Positions 8,360 through 16,335 of a DNA stretch of 32,254 bases are shown in pieces. Source of the stretch: Lacunisphaera sp. (GTDB taxonomy: Bacteria > Verrucomicrobiota > Verrucomicrobiia > Opitutales > Opitutaceae). A program made the translations under genes and the position numbers. Every line of letters starts with the position of its first letter. The stretch's first letter is position 1. Below the pieces are notes generated by a model, which saw only the letters and a list, made by a program, of their open reading frames with translations, ran no database searches and had not been told where the DNA came from. Where the stretch lies: the NCBI GenBank assembly GCA_009695095.1, contig SIBQ01000026.1:1-32254 (forward strand), in the 5' to 3' direction.

Positions 8360-8811
8360 ACCATCACCTTCACCACGACTTTCAGCACCTCGGTGGGAGC
8401 GTCCCACGCGCAGGAGGGTGCGTGACCGTCCTCGGGAAACAAGAGCACGAATTGTCCGGGCCGCACGGGCACCGGCACCATGTCCGGTATGCCGCTGAAG
8501 AGCGCGGCGTCGACGTTGGGGTCGAAGGGCATCGTCACGTGGGTGAGCTGGGCCAGAGGCGCCCAGTAGATGATTTCGCGCCCCTTCACGACGTATTGGA
8601 TGTCGATGTATTTGCGGTGCGCTTCCAGCTGTTTTTCCGCGACGGGCTTGGTCATGTGTTGCTGCACGAAGGCATAGATCTCCTCGCCGTCGATCTCGTG
8701 GCGGCCGATGGACGCATTGTCCGGCAGATCGCGGAGAAAAGCGAAGGCGCGCGCAAAGCGCGGCGAGAGGGGGGTGTATTGGGAACAGTTGGCGAGGGTG
8801 TCGAGGATCAT
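8356..8811 (-). CDS. YhcH/YjgK/YiaL (DUF386) family sugar anomerase-like protein
   Basis: At 151 residues this is the family's usual length. The hallmark segment is LEAHRKYIDIQYVVKG (E63, H65), with a second metal-site segment PEDGHAP (H130) and a C-terminal KVVVKV strand (K144, K148). These form the cupin-like metal site. The E. coli relative YhcH (NanQ) interconverts ring forms of sialic acids, and other members are encoded in sugar-acid loci. Here it would help open cyclic 2-keto-3-deoxy acids for the aldolase or dehydrogenases (inference). The protein has no signal peptide and should be cytoplasmic. It follows a D-2-hydroxyacid dehydrogenase by 14 bases and overlaps the SGNH gene by 4. 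Confidence 0.9.
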   Translation of the reverse strand: MILDTLANCSQYTPLSPRFARAFAFLRDLPDNASIGRHEIDGEEIYAFVQQHMTKPVAEKQLEAHRKYIDIQYVVKGREIIYWAPLAQLTHVTMPFDPNVDAALFSGIPDMVPVPVRPGQFVLLFPEDGHAPSCAWDAPTEVLKVVVKVMV

Positions 8812-8825
8812 GATGATGGAAAGAA

Positions 8826-9824
8826 TCAGTAACCGTAACGGTGATTGACGGGGTTAAGCAACGGCGCCCCGGCGCAGAAGCGTCGGAGATTTTCCGCGAT
8901 CAGCCCGACCATGAGGTCCCAGAAGCCGTCGTAGACGCCTGACATGTGCGGGGTCATGATCAGGTTCGGGGTGGAGAAGAATTCATGTGGCCCGTTCAGC
9001 GGCTCCTTCACGTAGCAATCGACAGCGGCTCCGGCCAGCACCCCGGAGCGCAGGGCCTCGGCCAGGACCGGTTCCGGCACGATACCGCCGCGAGAGATGA
9101 TGATGAGGTGGGCGGAACGCTTGAGGAGTGCGAGTTGGGCCCGGCCCAACATGCCCTCGGTCTGCAGCGTGCTGGGCACGGTCACGACAACGAAGTCGCA
9201 CTGCGGGAGAAACTCCGCCAGTTGCGCGGGCCCGAACCAACCGGCGGGGATCTGACCCTCGGGATCGCCGGTGCCGGGCCAGACGTTGTAACCATCATCT
9301 CGGTGGGCCTTCGGATCACGCTTCAGGCAAAGCACGTTCATTCCTAGGGCGGAGAGCTGTCGTGCGCACTCCCGGCCGATACTGCCGTAGCCAATGATGC
9401 CCACCTTCTGGCCGCGCAAGAGCCGCCCGGCCAGGGCCAGCCGGTTGGGCCATTTCTGCGTCTCCTTGTATTGCAGCACCTGAGGCATGCTATGCGCCAG
9501 CATGAGGACGGCGCAGGTCACATACTGCGCGATGGGGACGCCGTGCGTGCCGCTGGCCGTCGTGACCGGAAGGGCGGTGGCCCGGATCGGGTGGCCGGCC
9601 AGTTGGTTTGAACCCGCCGAGAGCAACTGGACCCAGCGCAGGCGGCCCCAAGCCTCCAAATTCCGGGGCACCGGTTCGGTGACCAAAATATCCACGTCCG
9701 ATCCGTCGAGCTGCTCGACCGTGCCGGCGTTTTGCTCCACGAGTTCTAGGCCCGGGCAGGCCGCCTGCAGCAAAGCGCGGTGGGCCTCGCTGAACTTGAA
9801 GACTGTGTTGAGGAGCAGCTTCAT
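8826..9824 (-). CDS. D-2-hydroxyacid dehydrogenase, module 2
   Basis: This 332-residue enzyme keeps the full catalytic set: R245 (SRGGIV), E274 (YVKEPL) and H293 (MTPHMSG), with the cofactor loop G145-Y-G-S-I-G150. Like the proteins at 4150 and 17646 it has the PGTGDPEG insertion near 183-190. Extended identity with the 17646 protein (GYGSIGRECARQL, IIISRGGIV, ENLRRF) marks them as paralogues. It starts 3 bases after the stop of a dehydratase gene, the tightest of the three dehydratase-dehydrogenase junctions. A 2-keto acid/2-hydroxy acid interconversion with NAD(P)H is expected; the physiological substrate is unknown. Confidence 0.9.
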   Translation of the reverse strand: MKLLLNTVFKFSEAHRALLQAACPGLELVEQNAGTVEQLDGSDVDILVTEPVPRNLEAWGRLRWVQLLSAGSNQLAGHPIRATALPVTTASGTHGVPIAQYVTCAVLMLAHSMPQVLQYKETQKWPNRLALAGRLLRGQKVGIIGYGSIGRECARQLSALGMNVLCLKRDPKAHRDDGYNVWPGTGDPEGQIPAGWFGPAQLAEFLPQCDFVVVTVPSTLQTEGMLGRAQLALLKRSAHLIIISRGGIVPEPVLAEALRSGVLAGAAVDCYVKEPLNGPHEFFSTPNLIMTPHMSGVYDGFWDLMVGLIAENLRRFCAGAPLLNPVNHRYGY

Positions 9825-9827
9825 CCG

Positions 9828-11033
9828 TCAGGTGCGTTCGCCGGAATTTGATTTGGAGGCGAACCGGGTGAGGATTTCCGGCGTGAGCCGGACGCCCAAG
9901 CCCGGCGCGGTGGGCAGGCCGACGGTGCCCTCGCGGACCGTGAAGGGGTCGAGCAGAATGGCGTCCTGGATGGACTTGGCCGCCAGCACATGCTCCAGCC
10001 AGTCGACCGAGTGCGAGGCGGCGGCCAGATGCCACGAGGCCGCGAGCGAGGGGCCCATCGAGGCGCCGGTGTGGATCGCCGTGCTGAGGTTGAAAGCCTC
10101 GGCGTGATGGATGATCCGGACGGTCTCCTGTAAACCGCCCGCAAACCCGAGGTCGGGCTGGATCACATGGACGGCCTGGCGCGTGATGAGCGGATGGAAC
10201 TGGTCGAGGCCGCACAGACTTTCGCCGCCGGCGATCGGAATGCGCGAGCGGGCCCGCAGCTCGCAGTAGCCGTCGAGGTTGGTGTAGGCGAGCGGCTCCT
10301 CGTAGAAGCGCAACCTGTGGGGTGCCAGTGCCTCCGCGATCGCGACCGCCTCGCTGACCGGGATCGGATTTGGCACGCCGCCCTGATGCCCGTCGATCGC
10401 GAGGTCCATGGCGCCGCCAAATTCCCGGCGCAACCGGGCAAACACGCCCTCGAGCACGGTCAGTTTTTCCGCAAACGGGAATTTCACGGGCTCCAGCCGG
10501 GCCTGCCGGTCGCCGGCGGGCGGCGGCAGATTAAAAAGACCGGTGGAAAGCTTGGCGGCGCGGTAGCCGCGCTTCGCGTAGTAATCGATTTTCCTGACCG
10601 TGTCCTCCACCGGCCACAGCGCCGGCCCCCCCGAGGCATAGACCGGAATGCGGTCACGGACCCTGCCGCCCAACAGCTGATAGACCGGAACGCCCAGAGC
10701 CTTCCCCTTCAGGTCCCAGAGGGCGAGTTCGATGCCGCTGATCACGCTGCGGCCTGCGCCGGAGCGCGCCCACCAGACCGAATCATCACAAATCGCCCGC
10801 GTGACCTCGAGGATCTGCAGCGGATCGCGGCCGACCAGCACCGGCGCGAAGTAGGCCACCATGGCCGGCACGGCATCCGGGGCGAAGTAACCCCAGGTGC
10901 ACTCCCCCAGCCCATCCAGGTTGCCATCCGTCTCGATGCGGATGATGGCCGTCGAGTGGGCTGAGTTGGGGAACGACGGATCGTCGGTCCATTGGGTGGT
11001 CAGCAAATGAGTCCGGACACCTGTGATCTTCAT
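9828..11033 (-). CDS. Enolase-superfamily sugar-acid dehydratase, module 2
   Basis: This 401-residue protein starts MKITGVRTHLL. Catalytic positions: K161 (AAKLSTG), D214 with H216 (AIDGHQ), E245/E246 (YEEPL), E271 (AGGESL) and H321 (IHTGAS). The DxH pair plus a later His matches dehydratases of the D-galactonate type rather than racemases. Capping-domain features (GYFAPDAVPAMV, SGIELALWDLKGK) match the module 1 enzyme at 5167 (GYFCPEAVPAIV, NGIEAALWDLKGK), so the two arose by duplication. The insert after K161 (about 165-188) has a different length and sequence from that of module 1, which may reflect a different substrate. The product should be a 2-keto-3-deoxy acid, used by the dehydrogenase encoded 3 bases downstream (inference). 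Confidence 0.88.
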   Translation of the reverse strand: MKITGVRTHLLTTQWTDDPSFPNSAHSTAIIRIETDGNLDGLGECTWGYFAPDAVPAMVAYFAPVLVGRDPLQILEVTRAICDDSVWWARSGAGRSVISGIELALWDLKGKALGVPVYQLLGGRVRDRIPVYASGGPALWPVEDTVRKIDYYAKRGYRAAKLSTGLFNLPPPAGDRQARLEPVKFPFAEKLTVLEGVFARLRREFGGAMDLAIDGHQGGVPNPIPVSEAVAIAEALAPHRLRFYEEPLAYTNLDGYCELRARSRIPIAGGESLCGLDQFHPLITRQAVHVIQPDLGFAGGLQETVRIIHHAEAFNLSTAIHTGASMGPSLAASWHLAAASHSVDWLEHVLAAKSIQDAILLDPFTVREGTVGLPTAPGLGVRLTPEILTRFASKSNSGERT

Positions 11034-11042
11034 GGGAATGAC

Positions 11043-12008
11043 TTAAGGGCGGACGATGCGCAGGAGCGGCTCGCCCTGGACGAGGCGGCTGATGTTGCCC
11101 GCGATGGCGCGCCAGCGATAGGCCATGGTCTCGGCCGTGGGCTTGTGCGGTGTCATGATGATGTTGTCCAACTCGTGAAACGGGAGCTTCGCCGGACGCT
11201 GCGTCTGGCCGGGTGCCGCGGGATACTGATACCAAACGTCCAGTCCCGCCCCGGCGATGCGGCGGGTGCGCAGCGCGTCATAGAGCGCCTGCTCGTTGAT
11301 GACCGGACCGCGGCCGACGTTAACGATGAAGGCCGAGGGTTTCATGAGCGCAAACTCGCGCGCGGAGATGAGATCGACTGTGCCAGCGGCTGCGGGAATC
11401 GCCACGACGACAAAGTCCGCCAAGGGCAAGTGGCGGGGTAGTTCATCGAGTCCGCCCAAGTGGCGCAGGCCGGGCCCGACCCTATCCGCCGCGGGCCGGC
11501 GCGTGAGCACCGACACCTCCAGGCCGAGGAAACGCCCCCAGCGCACCAACTCCCGGCCGATCTGTCCGGCCCCAAGCACGAGCAGACGACGGCCGATCAT
11601 TTCCGGCAAATACGGTTGCCCGGGCAGCCAGTCGCCTTGGCGCAACGCGGCATCGAGCCGGAACAGGCCCTTATGGAGAGCGAGCAGATGCATGAATGCC
11701 TGCTCCGCCACGCCGCGCTCGTGGCCGTAGACATTGCAGACGGTGCAACCGGCGGGAACGCTAGGAAAATCGATGCCATCGACGCCCGCACCGGGCGAAT
11801 GAATCAGGCACAACGGCGCACCGGCCGCGGGTTTCCAGGCCGGCCGGTAGGCGGCGTTGACCAGCACGTCGGCATCGGCCAGGAGGGCCGCCATGGCTGC
11901 GTCATTCTCCCCGCCGAAGGGCACCAATACATGCGGCACCGTCAGTTGGGCCCCAAAGTCGGAGGCAAACAGGCGGGGGACAACAATCCCCAGCGGGCGC
12001 GTGGTCAT
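11043..12008 (-). CDS. Divergent D-2-hydroxyacid dehydrogenase lacking the usual Glu, module 3
   Basis: This 321-residue protein has cofactor loop G146-A-G-Q-I-G151, Arg R233 (NVGRGPV) and His H288 (MTPHKPT). The acidic position reads Y262-P263 (LDVWYQYP) instead of Glu-Pro, the same change as in the protein at 4150. It lacks the PGTGD insertion of the other three dehydrogenases and has a longer linker before the His (about 264-282), so it is from a separate branch. It sits 6 bases after the module 3 dehydratase and 9 bases before the module 2 dehydratase. It is probably an active NAD(P)-dependent oxidoreductase with altered acid-base chemistry, but this is not proven. Confidence 0.84.
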   Translation of the reverse strand: MTTRPLGIVVPRLFASDFGAQLTVPHVLVPFGGENDAAMAALLADADVLVNAAYRPAWKPAAGAPLCLIHSPGAGVDGIDFPSVPAGCTVCNVYGHERGVAEQAFMHLLALHKGLFRLDAALRQGDWLPGQPYLPEMIGRRLLVLGAGQIGRELVRWGRFLGLEVSVLTRRPAADRVGPGLRHLGGLDELPRHLPLADFVVVAIPAAAGTVDLISAREFALMKPSAFIVNVGRGPVINEQALYDALRTRRIAGAGLDVWYQYPAAPGQTQRPAKLPFHELDNIIMTPHKPTAETMAYRWRAIAGNISRLVQGEPLLRIVRP

Positions 12009-12014
12009 GGCAGT

Positions 12015-13250
12015 TCAGTCGAAGAGGGCTTCGCCCGGAGCGAGGTGCTGGCGGCAGACCTCGCGATCAAGTTCCACCCCCAGGCCCGGTGCATCGGTCA
12101 TCACCACCTGGCCGTCGCGGAAGAGCGGCACGTCGCGCCGCACAAAGGAGCCGATCCACGGTGTTTCAATGAAGTGGTATTCGAGGCCGAGGAAGTTGCG
12201 CGAGGCAACGCCGACATGCGCCGCCGCAATGGTTGCCAGCGCTCCGCCGTTGCCGTGAAAGGCGACCGGCAGGTGGTTCAGTTCGGCGAAATCCGCGATG
12301 CGCCGCAACTCGTGCATGCCGCCGCAGAACATCACATCGGGATGCAGGATATCGCAGGCACCTGCGTCGACAAACAGGCGGAACTGCTCGGCGATAAACA
12401 TCTCGCCGATGCAGATCGGCACCGGGCTCTTGGCCCGCACCTGCGCGCAGGAATCCGGGTTGGTGATCGGCACCGGGTCCTCCAGCCAGAGGAGGTTCAG
12501 GGGGCGCAGCCGCTCCAGCAGGCGGATCACGTCCGGCACGTTATACTGCATGTGGCAGTCGGCGCAGATTTCGAACTCTGGTCCCGCCGCCTCGCGCACG
12601 GCGGTGAGCCGCTCGACGATCCGGTTCATCTGTTCCAGTGACAGGCTGCGGTTCCAGACGTCGCGGACGCACTCGGGTGCCATGAAGTCGATGTCGAACT
12701 TCATCTGCGTAAAGCCGCTGGCGACCGTATCGCGGGCCATGGCCCGCCAGGCGCCAAGATCCGTGACATCATCCGGGGAACTGCGATCGAGATAGACCTT
12801 GGCCTGCTCGCGGAATTTGCCGCCGAGCAGGTTGTAGGCCGGGGTCTTGAGCGCCTTGCCGATCAGGTCGCAGAGCGCGATGTCGACACCGCTCGCCGCC
12901 CACACCACCGGGCCCCACGGCGTCGCGGTCGGAGCGCACATGCTCACGGCGATGATGTTGTTCTTCCCCATCGGGCCGCGCGGCACGCCGGGCGGATTCG
13001 GCGCCTGCGTGCCGTAGAGCATTTCCGAGACGATCGCGTTCGCCGCAAAGGGATCGCGTCCGAGGAAATACTCGCGCATGTAGGCGATGCCCTGGCGCAC
13101 TCCCATGAAGTCGTCGACCTCGCCGAGCCCGTGGATCCCGGCATCGGTATCCACCATCACGACGACCTTGGCGATGCGGGCTGTGCCGCCGCCGACGCCG
13201 TGATTGCGCGGCCCCCAGAGCCGCATCATCCGGATATCCGTGATTTTCAT
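12015..13250 (-). CDS. Enolase-superfamily dehydratase of mannonate/galactonate dehydratase type, module 3
   Basis: This 411-residue protein starts MKITDIRMMRLWGP. Barrel residues: K184 (MKFDID), metal ligands D231, E257 (LEDPV) and E283 (IGEMF), acid candidate H233 in D-C-H, and H332 (FHGNGG). A long insert at 77-117 in the capping region, with PPGVPRGPMGKNN, recalls the specificity loop of the mannonate/galactonate dehydratase subgroup. It is a different subgroup from the dehydratases at 5167, 9828 and 14241. Reaction expected: dehydration of an aldonate or uronate-derived acid to a 2-keto-3-deoxy acid, with Mg2+. It is paired with the dehydrogenase encoded 6 bases downstream. Confidence 0.87.
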   Translation of the reverse strand: MKITDIRMMRLWGPRNHGVGGGTARIAKVVVMVDTDAGIHGLGEVDDFMGVRQGIAYMREYFLGRDPFAANAIVSEMLYGTQAPNPPGVPRGPMGKNNIIAVSMCAPTATPWGPVVWAASGVDIALCDLIGKALKTPAYNLLGGKFREQAKVYLDRSSPDDVTDLGAWRAMARDTVASGFTQMKFDIDFMAPECVRDVWNRSLSLEQMNRIVERLTAVREAAGPEFEICADCHMQYNVPDVIRLLERLRPLNLLWLEDPVPITNPDSCAQVRAKSPVPICIGEMFIAEQFRLFVDAGACDILHPDVMFCGGMHELRRIADFAELNHLPVAFHGNGGALATIAAAHVGVASRNFLGLEYHFIETPWIGSFVRRDVPLFRDGQVVMTDAPGLGVELDREVCRQHLAPGEALFD

Positions 13251-13279
13251 AAGCAGAGCGTCTGCGCCGGCGCCTTATT

Positions 13280-14194
13280 TCAGGGACCGCCCTGCCCGAG
13301 CAAGGCCTTGGCCCCGCCGATGCGGGCGTCGGCCTCGGGGTGATCCAAGAGGGCGAGGAACACCTGCGCCGACGGCGCGGGTTCGAGATGGGTGATGACC
13401 GTGGCCAGTTCCAACGTGGCGGCCGCGCGGCCCGGCAGCGTAAAGGACGCCACCGCTTCCTCGCGCCAGCGGCCGGTCTGCGCGGGATCGGCCCTCAGGC
13501 GCAAGGCCGCGGAAAGCAGATAGGCGCGCGCGGGCGAGTCGGACGGTTCCTTGGCGAGCGCCGCGGCCACGGCGGCCCGCGCGGTCGCGTCGGACGGCAC
13601 AATCATCCGGAGCGCGAACCCCGCGCGCAGGCGCGTGATCGGGTCGGCCGATCCCAACGCGGCCAGCAGCGCGGGTTGCGCCGCCGGATCCCCGGCGAGA
13701 TGCAGCATCCAATGCCCGAAAGGCCGGGCCGCCTCGGGTGCCGCGGCTGTCCAGGCGCGCACCGCCTCCAAGTCGGTGCCGGCCGGCACCACGCCGAGCT
13801 TGGCGAGGCTCTCCAAGGCGTGGAGCCGGTCAGGAGCCTTTGCGTCCAGGAAAATCTCCTGGATGCGTGCGATCCACTTCGCACGCTCGGCGGCGCTGCC
13901 AGCCGCATGGGCGAGCACACGCAGCGCGATCACGCGCGCGGGCGACGGATAGGACAGCGGGTCGGCGGCCAGCAGCTCGGCGCGGACCGGGCCGCCCTCA
14001 CCGGCCATGGCGAGTGATTCGCCCGCCCGAAGGCGGGTTATTTCCTTTTCCTGCGCCCAGACGCGGCGAAGCGTTTCGAACGCCTGGTCGCGAGGCGCGA
14101 GATCCGCCGAGGCCGGCGGCACGAGTGACAGGGTCAACAAACCGGGCGCCCAAAAGCTGAGTCGTCCGAACGAGGAGAAACAATGAGGTCTCAT
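13280..14194 (-). CDS. Exported HEAT-repeat protein
   Basis: This 304-residue protein is Ala- and Leu-rich. An N-terminal hydrophobic segment (about 11-31, ending PPASA) looks like a Sec signal peptide. The rest is helical, with repeated units of about 30-35 residues such as PSPARVIALRVLAH, DRLHALESLAKLG, DPITRLRAGFALRM and DARIGGAKALLG. This is the pattern of HEAT or HEAT-like repeats, which act as binding scaffolds. No enzyme motif is visible. It lies between two dehydratase genes (gaps 46 and 29 bases) on the same strand, so it is probably co-expressed. Its role in sugar-acid use is unknown. Confidence 0.75.
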   Translation of the reverse strand: MRPHCFSSFGRLSFWAPGLLTLSLVPPASADLAPRDQAFETLRRVWAQEKEITRLRAGESLAMAGEGGPVRAELLAADPLSYPSPARVIALRVLAHAAGSAAERAKWIARIQEIFLDAKAPDRLHALESLAKLGVVPAGTDLEAVRAWTAAAPEAARPFGHWMLHLAGDPAAQPALLAALGSADPITRLRAGFALRMIVPSDATARAAVAAALAKEPSDSPARAYLLSAALRLRADPAQTGRWREEAVASFTLPGRAAATLELATVITHLEPAPSAQVFLALLDHPEADARIGGAKALLGQGGP

Positions 14195-14240
14195 GGCGAA
14201 GCAGTTGTAGGAAGGGGGCGAAGTGATCGCAGCCCGCGAG

Positions 14241-15368
14241 TCAGGTGGAGCTTTTCATATAGTGCCGCAGTTTTTGCTCATCCACCGCCACACCCAGGCC
14301 GGGGCGAGTGGGAACGGTCACGTGCCCGTCCGAGATTTGGAGCGGTTCGACCAGAAGGTCGTCGCGGAAGGGGTTTTCCACGTGGTCGAGTTCGAGCATC
14401 GGAGGCTCGGTGGTCCGGCCCCATGAGGCGTCGGGCAGCAGCGAGATGAGATGGGTCGAGGCGGCGATGACGAGGCCGCCCGCCCAGCAATGCGGCATGC
14501 ATTGCACGCCCCAGAGCCGCGCCAGCTCGGCGATGAAGAGGACCTCGCCGATGCCGCCCGCGAGGGCGACGTCGGGTTGTGCGATGTCCATGACCCCGCG
14601 GCACAGCGCCTCCTTGAACCGGGCGCGGGAAGTCAGGCCCTCGCAGGCGGCGATGGGAATGTCGAGGGTGTCAACCAGTTTCTCGTAGCCGGCGTAATCG
14701 GGTGCGCTCTGCGGCAGCGGCTCCTCCCACCAATAGTAGTCCAGCTCCTCGAGTGCACGGCCCATCTTGATCGCGCCGCCGAGGGCATACGCGCCGTTGC
14801 CGTCGGCCATGAGCTTGACGTCGGGGCCGACGGCGCGGCGCACGGCCTTGGCGGCAGCCAGGTCGCGGTCGTGGGGCTGGCCGCCGAGACGCATCTTCAT
14901 CGCGCGAAAGCCCGTCGCAGCCAGTTTCTCGGCCTCGCGCGGATAATACTCGGCGGGATCCTCGCCCTCGATGTAGTTCATCGCGGAGGCGTAGGCCTGC
15001 ACGCGGGGGCGCAGGCGGCCGCCGTAGAGCTCGGCGATGGGCAGGCCGAGGATCTGGCCGCGCAGGTCGTCGAGCGCGATCTCGACGCCGCCGATGGCCA
15101 TGCCGTTGCCGAAGCTCTGACCCCAGAGTTCGCGAGTGAGGGCGCGGCGATCGCAGGGGTCGCGGTCGCGCAGCAGCGGCGCGCAGTGGTCATCGATGAC
15201 GCCCTTCACGCCGGGCAAGGCGACGGTCTCGCCCCACCCTACCAGACCCTCGTCGGTCTCGATCCGGATGATGAGTGTCGTGCGCGTGCGGTAGTAGAAA
15301 TTCGCCGGCCCGGTTGGCTTCGACATCGGGTGGCTCAGCAGAAAGGTCTTCAGGTTTCTAATTTTCAT
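14241..15368 (-). CDS. Enolase-superfamily enzyme of mandelate racemase/MLE type with KxR motif
   Basis: This 375-residue protein starts MKIRNLKTFLL. Barrel residues: K158 and R160 in MKMR (the KxK/KxR general-base motif of the racemase/MLE branch), D189 (MADGNG), E215/E216 (WEEPL), E243 (ACEGL) and H293 (PHCWAGG). It has Asn (N191) where the other three family members here have the DxH His, so its acid-base machinery differs. The KxR plus His arrangement fits dehydratases or racemases acting on acid sugars. Unlike the other three it is not followed directly by a dehydrogenase; an exported HEAT protein comes next. The exact substrate is not predictable by eye. Confidence 0.87.
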   Translation of the reverse strand: MKIRNLKTFLLSHPMSKPTGPANFYYRTRTTLIIRIETDEGLVGWGETVALPGVKGVIDDHCAPLLRDRDPCDRRALTRELWGQSFGNGMAIGGVEIALDDLRGQILGLPIAELYGGRLRPRVQAYASAMNYIEGEDPAEYYPREAEKLAATGFRAMKMRLGGQPHDRDLAAAKAVRRAVGPDVKLMADGNGAYALGGAIKMGRALEELDYYWWEEPLPQSAPDYAGYEKLVDTLDIPIAACEGLTSRARFKEALCRGVMDIAQPDVALAGGIGEVLFIAELARLWGVQCMPHCWAGGLVIAASTHLISLLPDASWGRTTEPPMLELDHVENPFRDDLLVEPLQISDGHVTVPTRPGLGVAVDEQKLRHYMKSST

Positions 15369-15416
15369 GAGAATCGTGGGATTGAGCTTTGGGCGGAAGT
15401 TGAGGGAAAATCTGAT

Positions 15417-16319
15417 TCAGGCCAGGCTTGCGGCAATCGTATCGGGATAGCGCATTTTTATCCCGTTTTCCCCGGTCACTCCGATGACTTCGGGTCCAAG
15501 GAGCAGGAACCGGGTGTCGGCGAGGCCGACGGGCAGTTCGCCGACCACCTGCGTCTCTCCGGACCGGGGATCCACGCTGATGATCTGGGTGAGGAACCGG
15601 TCGGTGTAGCCACCAAACACGACCAGCCGGTCGCCGACGACTACTCCGCAGGCCCCCCGCAACGCAAACGGCAGGCGCGCCAGCGTCGACCATTGGTCGC
15701 GCCGGGGATCATAGGCGAGAATGTCGTCGAGATTGCACACCTTGCCGGCTTCGGGCGTGCAACCACCCACGACGAGCACCTTGCCGCCCACGGCGCCGAC
15801 CGAAGCGGTGAACCGCGCCGGGCCGGGCATGGGGGCGCGATCCTGCCAGGCTTCACCCGGCTTGGCGGCCCACACGGTGCTGGTGACGGAGGCAAAATCG
15901 CTCCCCGTTCCGGTGAGCCCGCCCATCAGATAAATGGTGCCCTCCAGCACGACCGCCGCCGAAGAGCGCCGGGGCGCGGGCAACGCCATCCGTGAGACCA
16001 CGCTCCAGGCCCCCCGCTGGTAACATTGGACTGATGACTGCGCCACACCGTCGGCTCCGCCCCCGAAGATATAGAAATTCTCGCCCACGACCACCGCCGG
16101 GGCATCGCCCCAAGGTTGGGGCAAGGGTGCCAGCGGTTGCCAGTGATCCGCCGTCGCATCATAGGCGTCGACGCGCTTGTCCCAGAATTTCTTGTCACCC
16201 ACCCAGTAGGTGCCGCCCGCCACCACCAGCTTGCCACCCACCACGCCCGTGGCACAACCGGCCCGCGGCAAGGCGAGAGGCGCGCGTGGCTTCCAATTCA
16301 CCAATTTTAGAGGAGTCAT
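15417..16319 (-). CDS. Kelch-repeat propeller protein (NanM-like fold)
   Basis: This 300-residue protein has at least five kelch blades, each marked by a di-glycine strand (KLVVAGG, FYIFGGG, IYLMGG, VLVVGG, LVVFGG) with Tyr and Trp residues four to fifteen positions on (WQPLAPLP, WSTLARLP). N-acetylneuraminate epimerase (NanM) is a kelch protein of similar plan. That makes a mutarotase role attractive next to the YhcH-type protein in the same operon, but kelch propellers are also common in proteins with no enzyme activity. No signal peptide is visible at this ATG, whereas NanM is periplasmic. The gene lies 16 bases after the MFS gene and 48 before a dehydratase gene. Confidence 0.8.
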   Translation of the reverse strand: MTPLKLVNWKPRAPLALPRAGCATGVVGGKLVVAGGTYWVGDKKFWDKRVDAYDATADHWQPLAPLPQPWGDAPAVVVGENFYIFGGGADGVAQSSVQCYQRGAWSVVSRMALPAPRRSSAAVVLEGTIYLMGGLTGTGSDFASVTSTVWAAKPGEAWQDRAPMPGPARFTASVGAVGGKVLVVGGCTPEAGKVCNLDDILAYDPRRDQWSTLARLPFALRGACGVVVGDRLVVFGGYTDRFLTQIISVDPRSGETQVVGELPVGLADTRFLLLGPEVIGVTGENGIKMRYPDTIAASLA

Positions 16320-16335
16320 GATTTATTCGTCGGGG

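Noticed and set aside
6699-8811. Calling the locus a sialic-acid catabolic operon
   Set aside because: The aldolase, YhcH, kelch and SGNH families fit, but no sialidase, ManNAc kinase or epimerase is visible and four acid-sugar dehydratases are, so only the resemblance is reported.
14451-15995. 514-codon plus-strand frame across the dehydratase and kelch genes
   Set aside because: It spans two real minus-strand genes and their spacer; composition is that of an antisense frame.
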